Assembly (NCBI GenBank): GCA_963930655.1
Contig: OZ005606.1
Coordinates: 22,856,001-22,920,000, forward strand
Source of the DNA: Myrica gale
Taxonomy: Eukaryota; Streptophyta; Magnoliopsida; Fagales; Myricaceae
DNA: 64,000 nt
Reading direction: 5' to 3'
In this document: in pieces, positions 11,194-23,939 of the stretch
Numbering within the stretch: the stretch's first letter is position 1
Layout of the letters: every line of letters starts with the position of its first letter
The notes under the pieces: generated by a model
The model's input: only the letters and a program-made list of their open reading frames with translations
The model's database searches: none
Told to the model about the DNA's origin: nothing
Made by a program: the position numbers and the translations under genes

Positions 11194-11913
11194 GTACTCT
11201 TCAATATATATATTGTTTCAGTAGACAGATTAGGCTACACAATTGTAAACAGGCGAGGAGCTCACTTGCAACTAAAAATTTGTCCAAAGAATATGGCCTT
11301 ATATATAGGTTTAGCGATTTGCCAGAAATTTAATTAGTTATCAGTAATTACACTTCTAATCACTACCAGCCTAATATATACTTTGTACCAAATAATTATC
11401 TGGCCAATCGTTAGCAATGAGTGGATGCTAACGCAGGTTTTCGATCTCCAGTCTCACGTGTGATTGTCGTTGTCTATTACTAATTATTTACTAATCACGA
11501 GAAGGTAGAATTTAATGTTCGAATCTAATTAGTAAGCAAAAATCTTGATGTTCTGAAGCGTACCAAACCACTAAAATATATATTTGACAATGATGTTTGC
11601 GTACTAATTAGATCTAATTAGTGGTTATGTACTCTTCAATATATATATATATATGCAATTGACCAGAAATTGAGTTAGTTATCAGTGATTACATTACTAA
11701 TTACTGCCAACCTAATATATACTTTATACCCAATAATTATCTGGCAAATCGTTAGCATGAGGTGGATGCTAACGCAGGTTTTTTCGGAAACAGATTGCCT
11801 CCTAAGGCAATCCGTCCTCGATTTTTTCCAGTCTCATGTGCGATTGTCGTTATCTATTACTAATCATGAGAAAGTAGAATTTAATGTTCGGATCTAATTA
11901 TTAAGCAAAAATC
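11194..11913. repeat. tandem duplication of about 300-350 bp
   Basis: Unit 1 is about 11,194-11,544 and unit 2 about 11,629-11,913. Both begin with TACTCTTCAATATATATA and share long matches, including TAATATATACTTT and GGATGCTAACGCAGGTTTT, and both end near AAGCAAAAATC. Unit 2 has a short extra segment around 11,780-11,822. The units lie just upstream of the predicted promoter of the 18-exon gene, so they may be part of its regulatory region. Confidence 0.75.
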
Positions 11914-12749
11914 ATTGTCAAATGAATATACGTACGTACGGACCCAAGTTTAAGCAATCCACAAGTAAAACCTAAAATGTGATTAACGTTTTTCTCTCTT
12001 TCCTAAACAACCAATATTTTTTTTTCTCTCAAAATGTTTATGTCATCCATTCTGAGAGAAAGTGTCTATCACATTGAATCTACCCTACTGCAATTTGGCT
12101 TTAGAAGATGGCCTTATTGCCAAAAGTTGTAGTGAGTACATATATATGTTTTATATATATACATGTGCGTTCTTTTCTTTTTCATATGTCATTGAATAAT
12201 TTATTCTTTTTACCTCCTAATTAATTATACCAAATAATGTATTATTGAAAACCATTTTCGATGGTTTTGATGCTTAGTTAATTAACTGATAACTCGGTTC
12301 CAAAATGGGTTGGCTGGTAATTAGAAGATAGTGTCGAGTCTCTAGATAAATCTGAGTGTGAAAGCCTGGAGTATAGCACGGGGCAGGACATGAATCATCC
12401 GATGGGGATGACATATGCGTGGGGGGTTTGCATTTGCATGCACGGTTGTGGACAAAGTAGAATTAATTACTTGGCCACGGTTTGACATTGGTAAAGTGCT
12501 GTCTAAGTGAAGGGAGGTGTGAACAAATTAAGAGGGCCTTGGCTGTGTCAGACCTCCTTAATGTGCCAAATTTTCAGATTTTGTAACTGATAGTGAGAAA
12601 AAAGCAGTCTCTTTCTTGCCACGAGACGAATCTGACCAATTGGCTCACTTTTCACAGAACAGATCAATAACTCCCATCGTTGCTGTGGTTCCTGCGTGAG
12701 AGTTTGTCAAAAAGAGAAACATAGAGCGAACGTGTGAGAGTTGTCTTTT
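11914..12749. other. intergenic, nothing recognised
   Basis: This is AT-rich spacer with no coding or transposon signal that I can support. Confidence 0.4.
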
Positions 12750-14383
12750 AGTGCTGAGAATAAGGAAAGAAACAAAAGAGAGTTGTCAGCTTTTAGGATT
12801 ACTGTCATACCAAAATGACTTAGGATGCAATTGTTTTTTAAAATATTTAGCAGAAATTACTACCTAACTCTCATCACCCTCTTCACTGTCGCTTTCTTAT
12901 CCACACAATTTGCTTTTGACTCTTTTCATAATGTGTGAATGATTATTATTTTTTTGTTAAAAAAAGAAACTTATTCCACATTACTACAGAGGACGATCCG
13001 GGAATAGCTTATACTATGTCTCTTTAAAAGTTAGGTATTTTCGTAGATGGTATGTGAATCTATTTTTCCTTTCCCTATAAGAATAAAAAGACCCATTAGA
13101 CCCTAATCATTAAAATTTTGAATAATGCACTCTCCATTTATTTATAACATGAAAATAGGTAGAAAGTGGCATGTGTGGCTTGCATAGATCAATTCAAATC
13201 TAAAAATACATAAATGACTTTTGAATGTGAAATTATCATTTATCCTAAAAAATTTGCCTGATTAAGAAGACGTCGTTACACAGTAAAAAGTATAAATGAG
13301 TTAAAGAAAAATAAAAGGGAAGGAAGAATGAAGACTCCACACATGACCACCTTCTTAGGTGGCTGCAGTGAGGCGATAAATTCTATAACAAATATGGATT
13401 CCAGCGACCAAGTGTCTGGGCATCCAAATTCTAAATCTCATCACGATAAGACATATAGCGGCCAAATGGAATGGTCCGTAAGTGGTCAGAAATACTCCAT
13501 GGGGACTCCATCCAGGTGGTGTAAGTTGAGGGATGGACAATACTAAATGTGGATGGTTTTGCCCCTTTCCACATGGGGAACTGCCTTGACTTCCCTAGCT
13601 TGGAGGGCTCTCTCAAATTGCCCAGATAGCACTCACCTCGAACTAGGATTGTCTGCAATTTTCTGCTCGGATTGCACGATGCAATTCAGAGAGAAATAGA
13701 CCAAGCAAGTGGACTCTATTGTAGGACTCATGTTGTCCAAAATTTTTCATGAGCATGATGTTGGGTCCACTTGCTCGGTCTATCTGTCTTCGAATTGTAC
13801 CTTACAATCCAGACAGAAAATTACAGAGGAAACCTATCTCATTCACCTCCTCCTTACAAAGGGAACACCTCCAACACCTCTTGTCTTTCTTTTCTTCCCT
13901 GTGTATTTCGTTCGAGTACAAGATCAGTTATGGTCATTCACGCCCAAATATGGCATGTGCGAATCACATGTGTAATTTTTGAAAACATATTTATACAAAA
14001 ACTTGACAAGAGGATCATCACATTCGAGCTTATACTATTATGGGTATTATTCAGAACGGATCTGAGTTTTAAGGTTCATCAATTAACAGCCTCCCTCGAG
14101 TCGATATTCTTGATTTAATAAAAAAAAGATACGACAAAACACACACACACACCAAAATTTAAAAGGGCTAATAATATAATTAGCAATTCCAGGGTGGTAA
14201 TTTTTACATTTCGAAAGCTAGCTGAACTGGAGTACTTACAGGCTAGTATAGGGTTGACTTTGAAAATCCTTGGGACCCATTTGAGAATCCATGTCCACAG
14301 CACGAGCTAATATAGCTAGGGTTGACTTTGTACTATCTATGTCCTCCGAAATTTTGATAAATACAAAATTCTGCATATTTATT

Positions 14384-16281
14384 ATTAAGAAAATTAACAA
14401 ATTGTTCACTAGGTTTATAGCAATTTGGTCACTAGGTTTAATCACTAGTTTCATTTTTTATACTATATGGTCACTGAGAATATATAATCGTGACGATCTG
14501 GTTCTTCCGACAAACTGCAGTTGAATTTTTAACGGAATAAAACGTCACGTCATCTTCTTAACACGTCAGCAGCCATGTCACCTTAAATAATCAAAATTCA
14601 CCGTTTAATGTCTCAGTACCAAACGTTTAATGACTTCAAAATGACAGATCGTATGCTCCTCTATTCTATTATGCTGAAACGCACAACTTCATTAAAAATG
14701 GCCTTGGATATATTCATCTCATTTTTAAATCATGCACCATCTTCCCCCTTCATCACACGCTTCCCACCTTTTGCAAACCCTAGCAAAGAGTAGAAGTGGT
14801 CTTCCTTTCGACAGCTACGTTCTTGCTTCAATAATGTCTGAGCGGAGGTTAGTATTTGTAAATACTGATGAGATTTGCTCCTTTCCATCTATTGACATTG
14901 GGTTTGGCTGAATGTGATGGGTTCACTCGGCTCTGCATTTTTATTTTTTTGGGTTGCTTTTCGAACTCTTTTATTTACTGATGGAGTTTTTTGGGTTGTT
15001 GTTTGAACCTAGTGAATTGCAACACAAACTCTAATAGAGTTGCAACCAAGAATTCAAGGGTTCGAACAACATATCTCCTTACTTTCTGGGTTGTTGTTCG
15101 AACCTAGTGAATTGCAACACATACGTATTGTATTTTGGTTTTGAGGTTGTGTTTGTCCAGTTCGGCAAGTAGCTTCTCGTATGAATTGCAACACATACGT
15201 ATTGTCCAGTTCAAATAGAGAAGCAGGAAAGGAAAAACAAAAAGGGTACAACAGACCAATTTTAAATGATTGTATACTTCTTGTATGAAATAAAGTTCTT
15301 CATTTAAAATTCATGTAGATGGATTTCTTAAGATCCTGCAACATGATAGGGACCGCAATTGGGAAAAATAAAAGTAAACATCTAAGATTCTACATGTTTT
15401 TTTCCTTTTTTCATGGAGTTATCCAATGTAAATGGAAGTCTCGCAGGAGTTATCCAATTTAACTTGAAGGCATATAACTGGAAAGATCCAAATGGATCAA
15501 AAGGTGAATAGATGATTTAAGAGAGCTTAATCTAGCAGATCAATCATGCTGCTGTCAGAACTATCATAACTCTATTGTCAGAGCAAGTGTCAATGTGCAT
15601 AGTCGCAGCAACCACTTGCTCTATTAACTTTGATCCACTTGTTTGGAGTTACTTATGTATCAGACACTATTTGTGAGGGATCAATATAAGATGTTTCCAC
15701 ATCACCTTCACTTAAAAGTACAAGTATATGGTTACCTAGATTCAACGTGTGCTTCGGAGATATTTGCTTTTTTGCAGAAATTCGAAATAAAAGAACATTT
15801 TTCTTCTATCATACTTCGAAATCACCGAATGCTTCTTCTTCCACACTTCGACGAATAGATCTGAAGGATAGGACAAGTATTTTAGTGTGTTCTTCTTCAC
15901 CGGGTGGTGGTGTGAAAATACTTACCGAAATTCAATTGCTTGCTTCGGTTCCATGGGTTTAATTCCAAAATGGTGAGTTTAGTGGCAACGAAAACGTTAA
16001 GTTTAGTTGTGTGTCGCTTATCATTGTTGGTTTTTAAACAAACGGTGTGTTTTGTTAAATTTCCTCTGACGTGTTATTCTGGCTCACACATGGCTGTTGA
16101 CGTGTTAAGAAGATGATGTGACATTTTATTATGTTAAAAATTCAACGGCGGTTTGACTGAACAAGATCGTCATGACTATATATTCCCAGTGACCATATAG
16201 TAAAAAATGAAACATAGTGACTAAATCGTCAGCGTACTATAAACCTACTGACCAAATTACCAATTTCCTTTATTATTATAA
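14384..16281. mobile_element. non-autonomous Mutator-like element with about 200-bp inverted ends
   Basis: The left end (from about 14,384) and the reverse complement of the right end (to about 16,281) align over roughly 200 bp, sharing AGGTTTATAG, a TCATTTTTTA...ATATGGTCACTG block and CATCTTCTTAACACGTCA. The homologous duplication unit at 30,960-30,990 lacks the whole segment, giving an empty-site control. The interior has no transposase. It contains a leader-like sequence ending in ATGTCTGAGCGGAG just before a possible GT donor (14,834), and direct copies of a GTGAATTGCAACACA-containing unit at about 15,005, 15,105 and 15,180. Long ends without transposase fit a MULE, possibly with captured host sequence. 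No 9-bp target duplication was resolved. Confidence 0.7.
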
Positions 16282-16419
16282 AAAACCTTCACTAGGGTAT
16301 ACTGTTCATATATATTGATATATATGCACAGTCTCTGAATTGTACAAGTGTTTTCTAGTAGCCGTCCAAGACACTCGAGCCCATTCCAGTATATATGATA
16401 CATGAGAAGTCTCTCAAAA

Positions 16420-16463
16420 TATTGGGGAATGAATTTAGTCTCATAATTTACAACTTAATTCAT
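16420..16463 (-). pseudogene. left fragment of a duplicated MADS-gene last exon
   Basis: On the minus strand this matches the end of the last coding exon of the MADS gene (31,126-31,165), including the TTATGAGAC(C/T)AAATT segment that encodes YETK. It is separated from its other half (22,541-22,612) by the LINE. It is a by-product of the tandem duplication, with no upstream MADS exons, so it cannot make a MADS protein. Confidence 0.65.
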
Positions 16464-17005
16464 ATTCCACTAAAAAGAGACATTTAATTATAATTTATCT
16501 CTATATAACCGCTCTCTCTGAGCTTCCGAGCGTAAATGCTCTACCTGTCCTTTCTTGATTTGTACGCTTATATGGGCCCCTCCATCTCCCCTTCATCTCG
16601 CATCTGACATGATCTCTGAACCATGGCTACCTGCCCCCTCCCGGTGACTCCTTTTCGCTTCGCTTTTCAGAATTGTTATTGTCCTCTCTGTTGCACAATA
16701 TCTTGGCGTATCTTTTAAAGGTTACACAACTCTGAATCCATACCTTTTTCTCTTCTGTTCACGATACCTATATATTTTTCTCTCTTTTCTGCTCTGTTGC
16801 TACGCCTATCCTCTTTGGTATTCTGGTTCCTGCATCTATGTTGAAATTTTTTCTCTAAATTGGATATGGTGTTGAAGCTTGAGTGTGCGAAGGTGGAAAG
16901 AAGTGTTGTCTTTGGCTGATAGTATGAGTAAATCTTCACATCGATGAATGATTTAGAAGAAATTATGGAAAGAACGAAGAATCATCCTGTGAGGATGTTT
17001 CTGGA

Positions 17006-17821
17006 ATGATGAAAGTTAATATGGATAGATCAAGGGATTTTGAGGCATTAACCTTGGTAGGTCGTCTAGCTTCCCATAAGATCATCCCTAAGTCGGTGAT
17101 TTTTCCTCTTATTAAGGCTGGTTGGAGATTTGCCCCAAATATTCGTATTGAAGATGCAAGGCAAACCGATTCCTGTTTTCTTTTCAATCTATGGAGGAGA
17201 AGGAAAAAGTCCAGAGGCTTGGACCTTAGTATTTCAAAGGCTACTTGATGATTCTTAAAGATTGGTGTCAAGGTGAAACTATTAATGAGGTTGAATTATC
17301 TTGTGCTCAATTTTGGGTGCAAATACATGGATTGCCTATGGAAAGGTTAGATGAAGATAATGTTATTCTTTTGGGAAGTAAATTGGGGGTGGTGGATAAG
17401 GTTGATCAGGTCGATGTTAATAAGCCATATGTTAGAGTTCAGATCCATTTTGATATTTAATCTCCATTGCAGCCAGATTTTGCTATGAATAGGGGCTGAT
17501 CATTCTTCAGTTTGGATCTCTTTCAAATATGAGCGTTTGTCGAGTTTTTGTCTTATTTGTGGTAGGATTACTCACACGATGGGAATATGTGTGGATATTG
17601 AACATTCGTATCAATATGCACTTGGTGATGAAATTCGTGGGATGATTCCAATGGATGAAATGGAGAGTTATCAATCTTTTGGTTCTAGGATGAGTCATGG
17701 CGATAGTGGTGTAGGACGTGGTAGGTGTGGTTCTATGGGAAGAGGGGTTGGGGTTGGTATATTTGGTGGATCTAGGTGGATATCATGTGACATCATTTCT
17801 AATTCTTTGGGTTCGAGCTAA
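17006..17821 (+). pseudogene. LINE ORF1 remnant (DUF4283 plus CCHC zinc knuckle)
   Basis: This is the first open region of the LINE, expected to encode the RNA-binding ORF1 product. Two adjacent frames give a DUF4283-like nucleic-acid-binding region (SHKIIPKSVI, then FWVQIHGLPMERL). A third frame gives the zinc knuckle (CLICGRITHTMGIC), followed by a Gly/Arg-rich tail near 17,715-17,770. The frame changes twice between these parts and a stop lies after VQIHFDI, so no intact ORF1 protein can be made. Assignment rests on family knowledge of plant L1 elements. Confidence 0.75.
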
Positions 17822-18449
17822 TAGGAATGTTTTGGGGAATGCTTATAGGGATAAATATGTCCATGGAATGTATGCATCACAGGATAAAGGGGGGTGATAT
17901 GAGTAGGACAAGGGTGGAGGCTTATGATACTTCTGGAGATTTGGCGCACAAATGTAAATGTTTGGAGGACCCTAGTATGAGGGTGGAAGAGTCTTTTGTG
18001 ATGATTCCTATTAGTCTAATTGGTGTTAAAGATGGTGGATGTAGTATATGGAATAATGTACAGATTGTGGGGTCATCTTGAGACAACTTGACTAGTAGTG
18101 TTCGCTGAACCAAAAGATGGACTATGGATCCATTTTGGATGCTGAAGTGGGGGCCCATGTGGGAGCTGTTAATTTGAAAAGAGGTGGTACAACAATTCCT
18201 AAGGTTGAAGGTATTGTGAAAAAATTTAGAAACCAGTCAGATTTGCAGGATCAATTGTTGGAGGAACCTTTGGCTTTGGTTTTTGCTCATGGGGTGGCAG
18301 AAGGTGATGGGGGTGAGAAAGAAGAAGAAATATGGTCCTAAGAAGAGGAAAGATACCTCTGAGATGGGAGGTGAGACAGTGTCGAATTCTTCTGAATTTA
18401 GTATTCCTTTGGCTGGGGCGGCGAGCCTTAATCTGCCCTCAAATCAGCC

Positions 18450-21400
18450 ATGAGTCTTATAGCATGGAATTGCCGAGGTCTTGGGAGACCCGGGGCATCA
18501 AGATCCTTGAGGTTGCTTGTGAGAGAAGTAGATCCTTGGGGCATCTTTCTTATGGAGACAAAAATAAATGATAGCCGGCTTGAGTTAATTATTCGTAGTT
18601 TGGTTTTTTTTTGTTCATTTATGTTCCTCTTGTTGGGTACAATGGTGGGTTGGCGTTTTGCTGGCGTCCTGGGTTTTGGATTAATGTGCTAAATACTTCT
18701 AGTTCCTATATTCATTTGTTGGTTGATATGAGTACTGATCAGGCTGATTTTTTGTGTACCTTCGTTCATGGTCCACCTAACTGGAGGTTAAAATAAGCAT
18801 TTTGGTGGAGATGTTTGAGCTAGGGGGTTCAGTACTCTTCCATGTGTATGATTTGGTGATTTTAATGATATCATTGGACAAAATGAGAAAAGATGAGGTA
18901 GGATAGTGGCCGATTCGGGAAGAAATTTTACATGGTGCAATGGCATATCTGGTTTGGCCTCTGTTAGGGAGCGGTTGGACTAAAGTATAGCTAATGTTAG
19001 TTGGAGGATTGAGTTTCCAAATGCTAAAGTGCAGCACTACTTTGTTACGAACTCAGACCATGCACCATTGATTCTCAATTTATTTGGGGTAGTGAGTATG
19101 TGGCTAAGTCTTTTAAGTTTGAGAAATTTTGGATACGTGAGGAGACATGCTTTGGACTGATTGCTGATAATTGGAGAAGGCCAAGTAATGGTTCTCCTGC
19201 TTGGGTCTTGTTCAATAAAATTAGGATGGTGAGGGGGCTCTTAGAAAATGGAATGTTGAGGTGTTTGGTAATATTCATGCTAAGTTGAAAAATGTAAAAG
19301 ATCAGTTGTGTTATTATCTGCAAGCGGAGCTTAATAGTCAGAACTTGTGGATTGAAAAATGCATGTCTCATTCTTGAGCTTGATGAACAATTAAAAAAAG
19401 AAGAAACTCAGTGGAAACAAAAGTCTAGAGTTACTTGGTTGTCTTTAAATGATTTAAATACAAAGTTTTTTCATGCATCCAGGATTATTAGACGATGTAG
19501 AAATCAGATTGTGGAATTGAAGAATAAAAATGAGAATTGGCTTTCGGGTAGAAGAATTATTGGGAGTGAACTTGTGGAATTTTATAGTTCTTTGTATAGA
19601 ACTAAATCCCCTATAATACCTTCATATTTGGAAAACCTTGTTGAACAGGTTATTACGGTGGAGGATAATGCTATGTTGACTCGGATACCGGAGAGGAGTG
19701 AGATATGGGATACTTTGAAGAAAATGCATCCTGACAAGGGCCCAGGGCCTGATGGTATGACAAACTTCTTTTTCTGTCATTTTTGGGATATTGTTGGTAT
19801 TGATGTCATTGCTATGGTGCAAGATTTTTTTTCTTCGTGGTTATATGCTTCCAGAGATTAATAGTACAAATATTGTGCTTATTCCGTAAGTGCAAAATCC
19901 AAGTTTGGTGGGACAGTTTAGACCTATTAGTTTGTGTAATGTGGTGTATAAGCTGATCTCAAAAATTTTGACAGAAAGGCTTAAAGTGGTGTTGCTGAAA
20001 ATCATTTCCCCTTTTCAGTTGGCTTTTGTGTTTGGACGCTTGCTTCAGGACAATTATATTGTGGCGATAGAGGTGTTTCATGGGATGAATCATAAGAGAG
20101 GAAAGGGTGGGTGGATTGCGATTAAAGCAGACATGGAAAAGGCATATGATATGGTTGAATGGCCATTTCTTCTTCTTATTTTTTAGAAGCTTGGGTTTCA
20201 TCCAAGGTGGATAAATTGGATATGTCAATGCTTATCTTCTGCTAGTTTTTCGGTGCTTTTAAATGGAAGTCCATTTGGGCATTTTTCTCCAACTAGAGAG
20301 ATAATAAGGCAAGGAGACCCTTTGTCTCCTCTTTTATTCTTAATATGTTTTGAAATTCTTTCTCAGCTTTTCCTTAGAGAAGAGGTTGTTGGTCATCTAC
20401 GGGGTATTAAAATTGGGAGACAAGCTCCTGCTATTTCACATTTGTTTTTTGCAGATGATTTGTTACTATTTAGTAAAGCCCATATTTGTGATGCACAAGC
20501 TATGAATCAGTGTTTGGAGAAATATATGGGTTGGTTTGGAAAAAAAGTTAATAGAGGGAAATCCTTTATACACTTCAGCAAAAAAAATTCTGGGGCAGCG
20601 ATTCTTCCCATTTGTGAGCTGTTGAATTTTCGAAGGATGCCAGCAAAAGCCAAGCATCTTGGTTTGCCTCTGTTATTTCCAAGATCTAAACATGCGGCTA
20701 TCGAAAATCTTAAAGACTGATTTTTTCTAAGCTTTCAGGATGGAAAGCTAAATTGCTTTCGCAAGCTGGTAGAGGCACTTTGATTCGATGTGTTGCTACT
20801 TCGTTACTTGCTTACTCTCAGTTTTTTTTTATTATGCCGAGGTCTTGGTGTACTGAGATTGATAAGGGTTTGAAAATTTTTTTTGGGTATAAACCTGAAA
20901 AAAATAGAAATCTTATCCTTAAGTCTTGGAAGTCTATTTGTTTTCCTAAAGCATTGGGAGATTTGGGGTTTCGAGATATGGCTGAATTGAATCGTGCTTT
21001 AATTGCTAAAATGGCTTGGGCTGTCGCATCAAATAGTCAATATCTCTGGGTTAGGAATTTGAGGGGTAAGTATCTTCAGAATGCTAATTTTTGGACCGTT
21101 GAATGTGTCCCTAATGTCTCATGGGCCTGAAGGAGTATAATGAGTAATAGAAGTGTGTTGAGGGCTGGAGTTTGTTATATGGTGGAGAATGGATGTAATA
21201 TTAAGATTTTGAGTAACCCATGGATTCCTATTATTCCTGGGTTTATTCCCTCAACGAATATTAGTGATTTGAGTTTGGTGAATAAGGTTGCAGATTTAAT
21301 TGATGGGGATACTGGACAGTGGGATAAGGGCCCTCTTTGGAGAATTTTTAGTTCAGTTCAGGTTGAAGCTATTCTTAAAATTTCTCTCAATGTGCGTATT

Positions 21401-22434
21401 AGACAAGATCGATTGATTTGGGTGCATGAGAAATTGGGAAGATTTTCAGTGAAATCTTGCTATAGGGAAGGTCTCAAGAATATAAAGATTCCACATCCTC
21501 CGATGCAAACAAAAATAGTGGTTGAAGTTATGGCGCTTGCAAGTTCATGAACGTTTAAAGTTTGGTTTGTGGAAACTTTTGTGGGATATTGTTCCTACTA
21601 AAGTTAAAATTGTCGAGGGGAGGATTTAATATGTGTGTTGTATGGTGATGAGGAAGATCAATTTCTCACTTAATTTTGGGTTGCTTGGTGAGTAGAATTG
21701 TATGGAGTCATTCTCCAAGGGCACAAAATCTTAGATCTTTTCAGCAACAACTTTTATCTTCATAGCTCACAAATATTATTGACTATTCCTCTCTTAATGA
21801 TTTACCTGTTGAGGACTATCATAGATTCCAGATTTTTGCTCTGATTACATGAGATCTTACTTGGTGGATCAAAAATCAAATTGTGCATAATGGAGTGGTT
21901 CTTGATATAATGAAGCTGGTGACTATGATTTTGCGTGTATTTGGTGAGCATGTGTCTGCTTGGAATACGAAGAAGGAAGTGGTTGTTGTTGCTAAATGGA
22001 AAGCTCCTATATTGGGCCAATATAAGGTAAATTGTGATGTTGCAATTCGGGATGATTTTGCTATTGGGGTGGCGGTTATCAAACATCATGTGGGTAGTGT
22101 TGTTGGTGCAAGATTATGTAAGTTACAAGTAGATGATTCGGAGGAAGGGGAAATCAGAGTTGTTCATGTTGGATTGGAGGAGGCATCTCGGCTTGGGTTC
22201 AAACAGATCGTGGTTGAAGGGGATTCTTTATGTGCGATTGAGGTCATCAAGCATTTTTCTGAAAGAAGGAATTGGAGGTGCCATGATAGGATTGCTGAGA
22301 TTGTCAAGTTGGCTTCTAATTTAAGTCTTTGCTCTTTTAATGTTGTTCCAAGAGGTGCAAATGAGGTAGCACACCACTTTGCTCGATGGGTTGCCTCTAT
22401 GTTTTTGGCTGGAGGCTACCTTTTTGTGTTTTAG
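18450..22434 (+). pseudogene. LINE ORF2 remnant (endonuclease, reverse transcriptase, RNase H)
   Basis: ORF2 of plant L1 LINEs nicks target DNA and reverse-transcribes element RNA at the nick. Here the apurinic-endonuclease-like N-terminus, the reverse transcriptase and a C-terminal RNase H-like domain can all be read in order, but in six or more separate frames. The catalytic FADD box is present near 20,450. The RNase H segment (21,883-22,434) stays open for 183 residues and keeps conserved acidic positions (NCDVAI, EGDSLCAIE). Stops between blocks show long inactivity. No host function is implied. Confidence 0.85.
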
Positions 22435-22540
22435 TATTTTATTGAGCTGTACTGGGTTTATGCTGGGACTAACCCCTAACTTTGTTGTTTGGTATTGTTT
22501 TGAATAAAGGTAGTGATAGTTGATTAAAAAAAATAATTCA

Positions 22541-22612
22541 TCGTCCACTTGAACTTGGGAGCCATTGATTTGGAGCTCCAAGTGCTCATGTGGCATCGAG
22601 TCTGGCATTTAT
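22541..22612 (-). pseudogene. right fragment of a duplicated MADS-gene last exon
   Basis: Translated on the minus strand it gives [18 protein letters not shown] and then VQVDDE, against [18 protein letters not shown] and VQVDDE in the real exon at 31,126-31,257. The region around the real splice acceptor is missing in this copy. The other upstream MADS exons are absent from the left duplication unit. The LINE sits immediately beyond it. Confidence 0.75.
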
Positions 22613-22989
22613 GAGCCCACATCAAAAAAGAATAATCAAGACTTGCACACCTCGAATTAACATAAGATTATATATATGCAGAAAAAACAATGGAATCCTA
22701 ATATTCAACTTCGCGAACCAGACCGGCCTGATCATGGCCCGTAGAAATTATTGGTCCTTTAATCTCTCCTTTCAAAATGTCACTAAGTTCTGAAAAATGG
22801 GTGTTTTTGGAAATTAGGTCTATCATTATTTGCAAAGTGGAAAAGGAGGGGAAAAGAACAACGGTACTGCTCTAAATCTTTCAGTAGGATAAACGTTACA
22901 TTTGGGATTTTGGAAAAGGTCATGAGATATATCATGAATATTCTCAAGAAAAACTTGTGGGCTGGAGTCTGGATGGGCCAGAACATTCA

Positions 22990-23369
22990 ATAACCTTCTC
23001 CAGAGAGGCCCAGGGATGGCTCGCAGCTCCCTAGTTTATTTGGAGCTTTTAAAAAAGTTAAAAATAAAAATAAAAATAAAAATAAATTTTTAATTTTTAA
23101 TTGTTAATTGATTATTATTATTTTTTTACTAATGTGGTGCAATAAAAGTGATGTGACATTTTTAAATAATTTTTTTTAACTCTTGTTATTTTATAGTTGG
23201 TCATGACGTGTAAAGCTGTTATTTGACTGAACAATTTGCTAACGGAAGTGGATGAAATGATCATTTTAATAAAATCATAAAGTCTAATGTATATATGGGA
23301 CTAATGTGAAAATCTGAAGACGTATTTTTAAAAGTAATAAAAATTACGATAAAAATTACAATTAACCCT
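22990..23369. other. AT-rich replacement segment in left duplication unit
   Basis: The equivalent place in the right unit (about 31,740-32,190) holds the eleventh exon of the MADS gene. Here there is instead AT-rich sequence with an (AAATAA)n-like run at 23,055-23,085 and no exon similarity. Either the exon was deleted and replaced or an unrecognised insertion displaced it. Confidence 0.45.
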
Positions 23370-23493
23370 TTATTTTTATTCATATAATGAGACATGACGC
23401 TGCAGTTTTGATTGCTTGGGAAACAGAAAAAAAAAACAAAAAAACAAAAGAGAGTGGTCAGCTTGTAGATTACGTTATGTCATACCGGAATGG

Positions 23494-23684
23494 TGTTTGT
23501 GTAACTAAAATTTTGGGGTAAAATTTTAGTAGTTGTGAAAAAGTGAGAGAGATAATGAAAAAGTGAAAAAGTTAGAAAAAAGTGAAAAAAAAGTTAGATA
23601 AAAAAGTAAGAGAGAGAATGAGAATGTGAAAAAATTAAAATTTTAGTAAAATTTTGTTAAATTTTTAGTGTAAACAAACACTAA
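23494..23684. mobile_element. MITE with GTGTTTGTxTA ends
   Basis: The left end is GGTGTTTGTGTAACTAAAATTT and the right end reverse-complemented is AGTGTTTGTTTACACTAAAAA. The interior repeats 'gtgaaaaagt' and 'gagagaatgag'. The homologous sequence in the left duplication unit (about 12,808-12,822) lacks it, which supports an insertion. Confidence 0.65.
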
Positions 23685-23939
23685 ATTTTTAGAATGCAAT
23701 TGTTTTTAAATATTTGGTAGAAATTACTACCTAATTCTCAACACCCTCTTCACTATCTCTATCTTATCCACGCAATTTGATTGACTCCTTTTATAATGTG
23801 TGAATTAATATTAATTTTATAAATTAAAATTAATAAGAAAAAAAAGACTCATTAGGCCCTCAACCATCAAAATTTTGAACAAAGCACTCCCCATTTAGTT
23901 ATAACATAAAAACCGGTAGAAAGTGGCATGTGTGACTTG

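Larger units (their letters stand above)
16464..22533 (+). mobile_element. full-length but decayed L1-type LINE
   Basis: An 8-bp duplication TAATTCAT flanks the element (16,456-16,463 and 22,534-22,541) and it ends in an A-run, for about 6.07 kb in total. ORF1 region: a DUF4283-like stretch at 17,006-17,460 and a CCHC knuckle near 17,546-17,590 (C-x2-C-x4-H-x4-C). ORF2: an endonuclease beginning MSLIAWNCRGLG (18,450), with GDFN near 18,855 and SDH near 19,055. Reverse transcriptase spans about 19,720-20,720, with PDKGPGPDG, IRQGDPLSPLL and the FADDLLLF catalytic box. An RNase H-like domain is at about 21,990-22,420 (VNCDVAI, VEGDSL, NEVAHHFAR). The reading frames are broken many times by stops and frameshifts (for example after 17,460, 18,796, 19,861, 20,186, 20,720 and 21,130), so it is no longer active. 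The paralogous site near 31,165 is unoccupied. Confidence 0.9.
12750..23395. repeat. left unit of a tandem segmental duplication
   Basis: The unit aligns in the same order with 23,396-32,215. About 12,776-13,600 matches 23,450-24,700 (for example AGAATGAAGACTCCACA against AGAATGAAGAATCCACA). About 13,915-14,370 matches 30,675-30,975. About 16,285-16,463 matches 30,977-31,165. About 22,535-22,985 matches 31,166-31,740, and about 23,370 matches 32,195. The left unit has gained a Mutator-like element and a LINE that the right unit lacks. The right end of the left unit abuts the left end of the right unit near 23,395, as expected for a direct tandem duplication. Confidence 0.75.
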
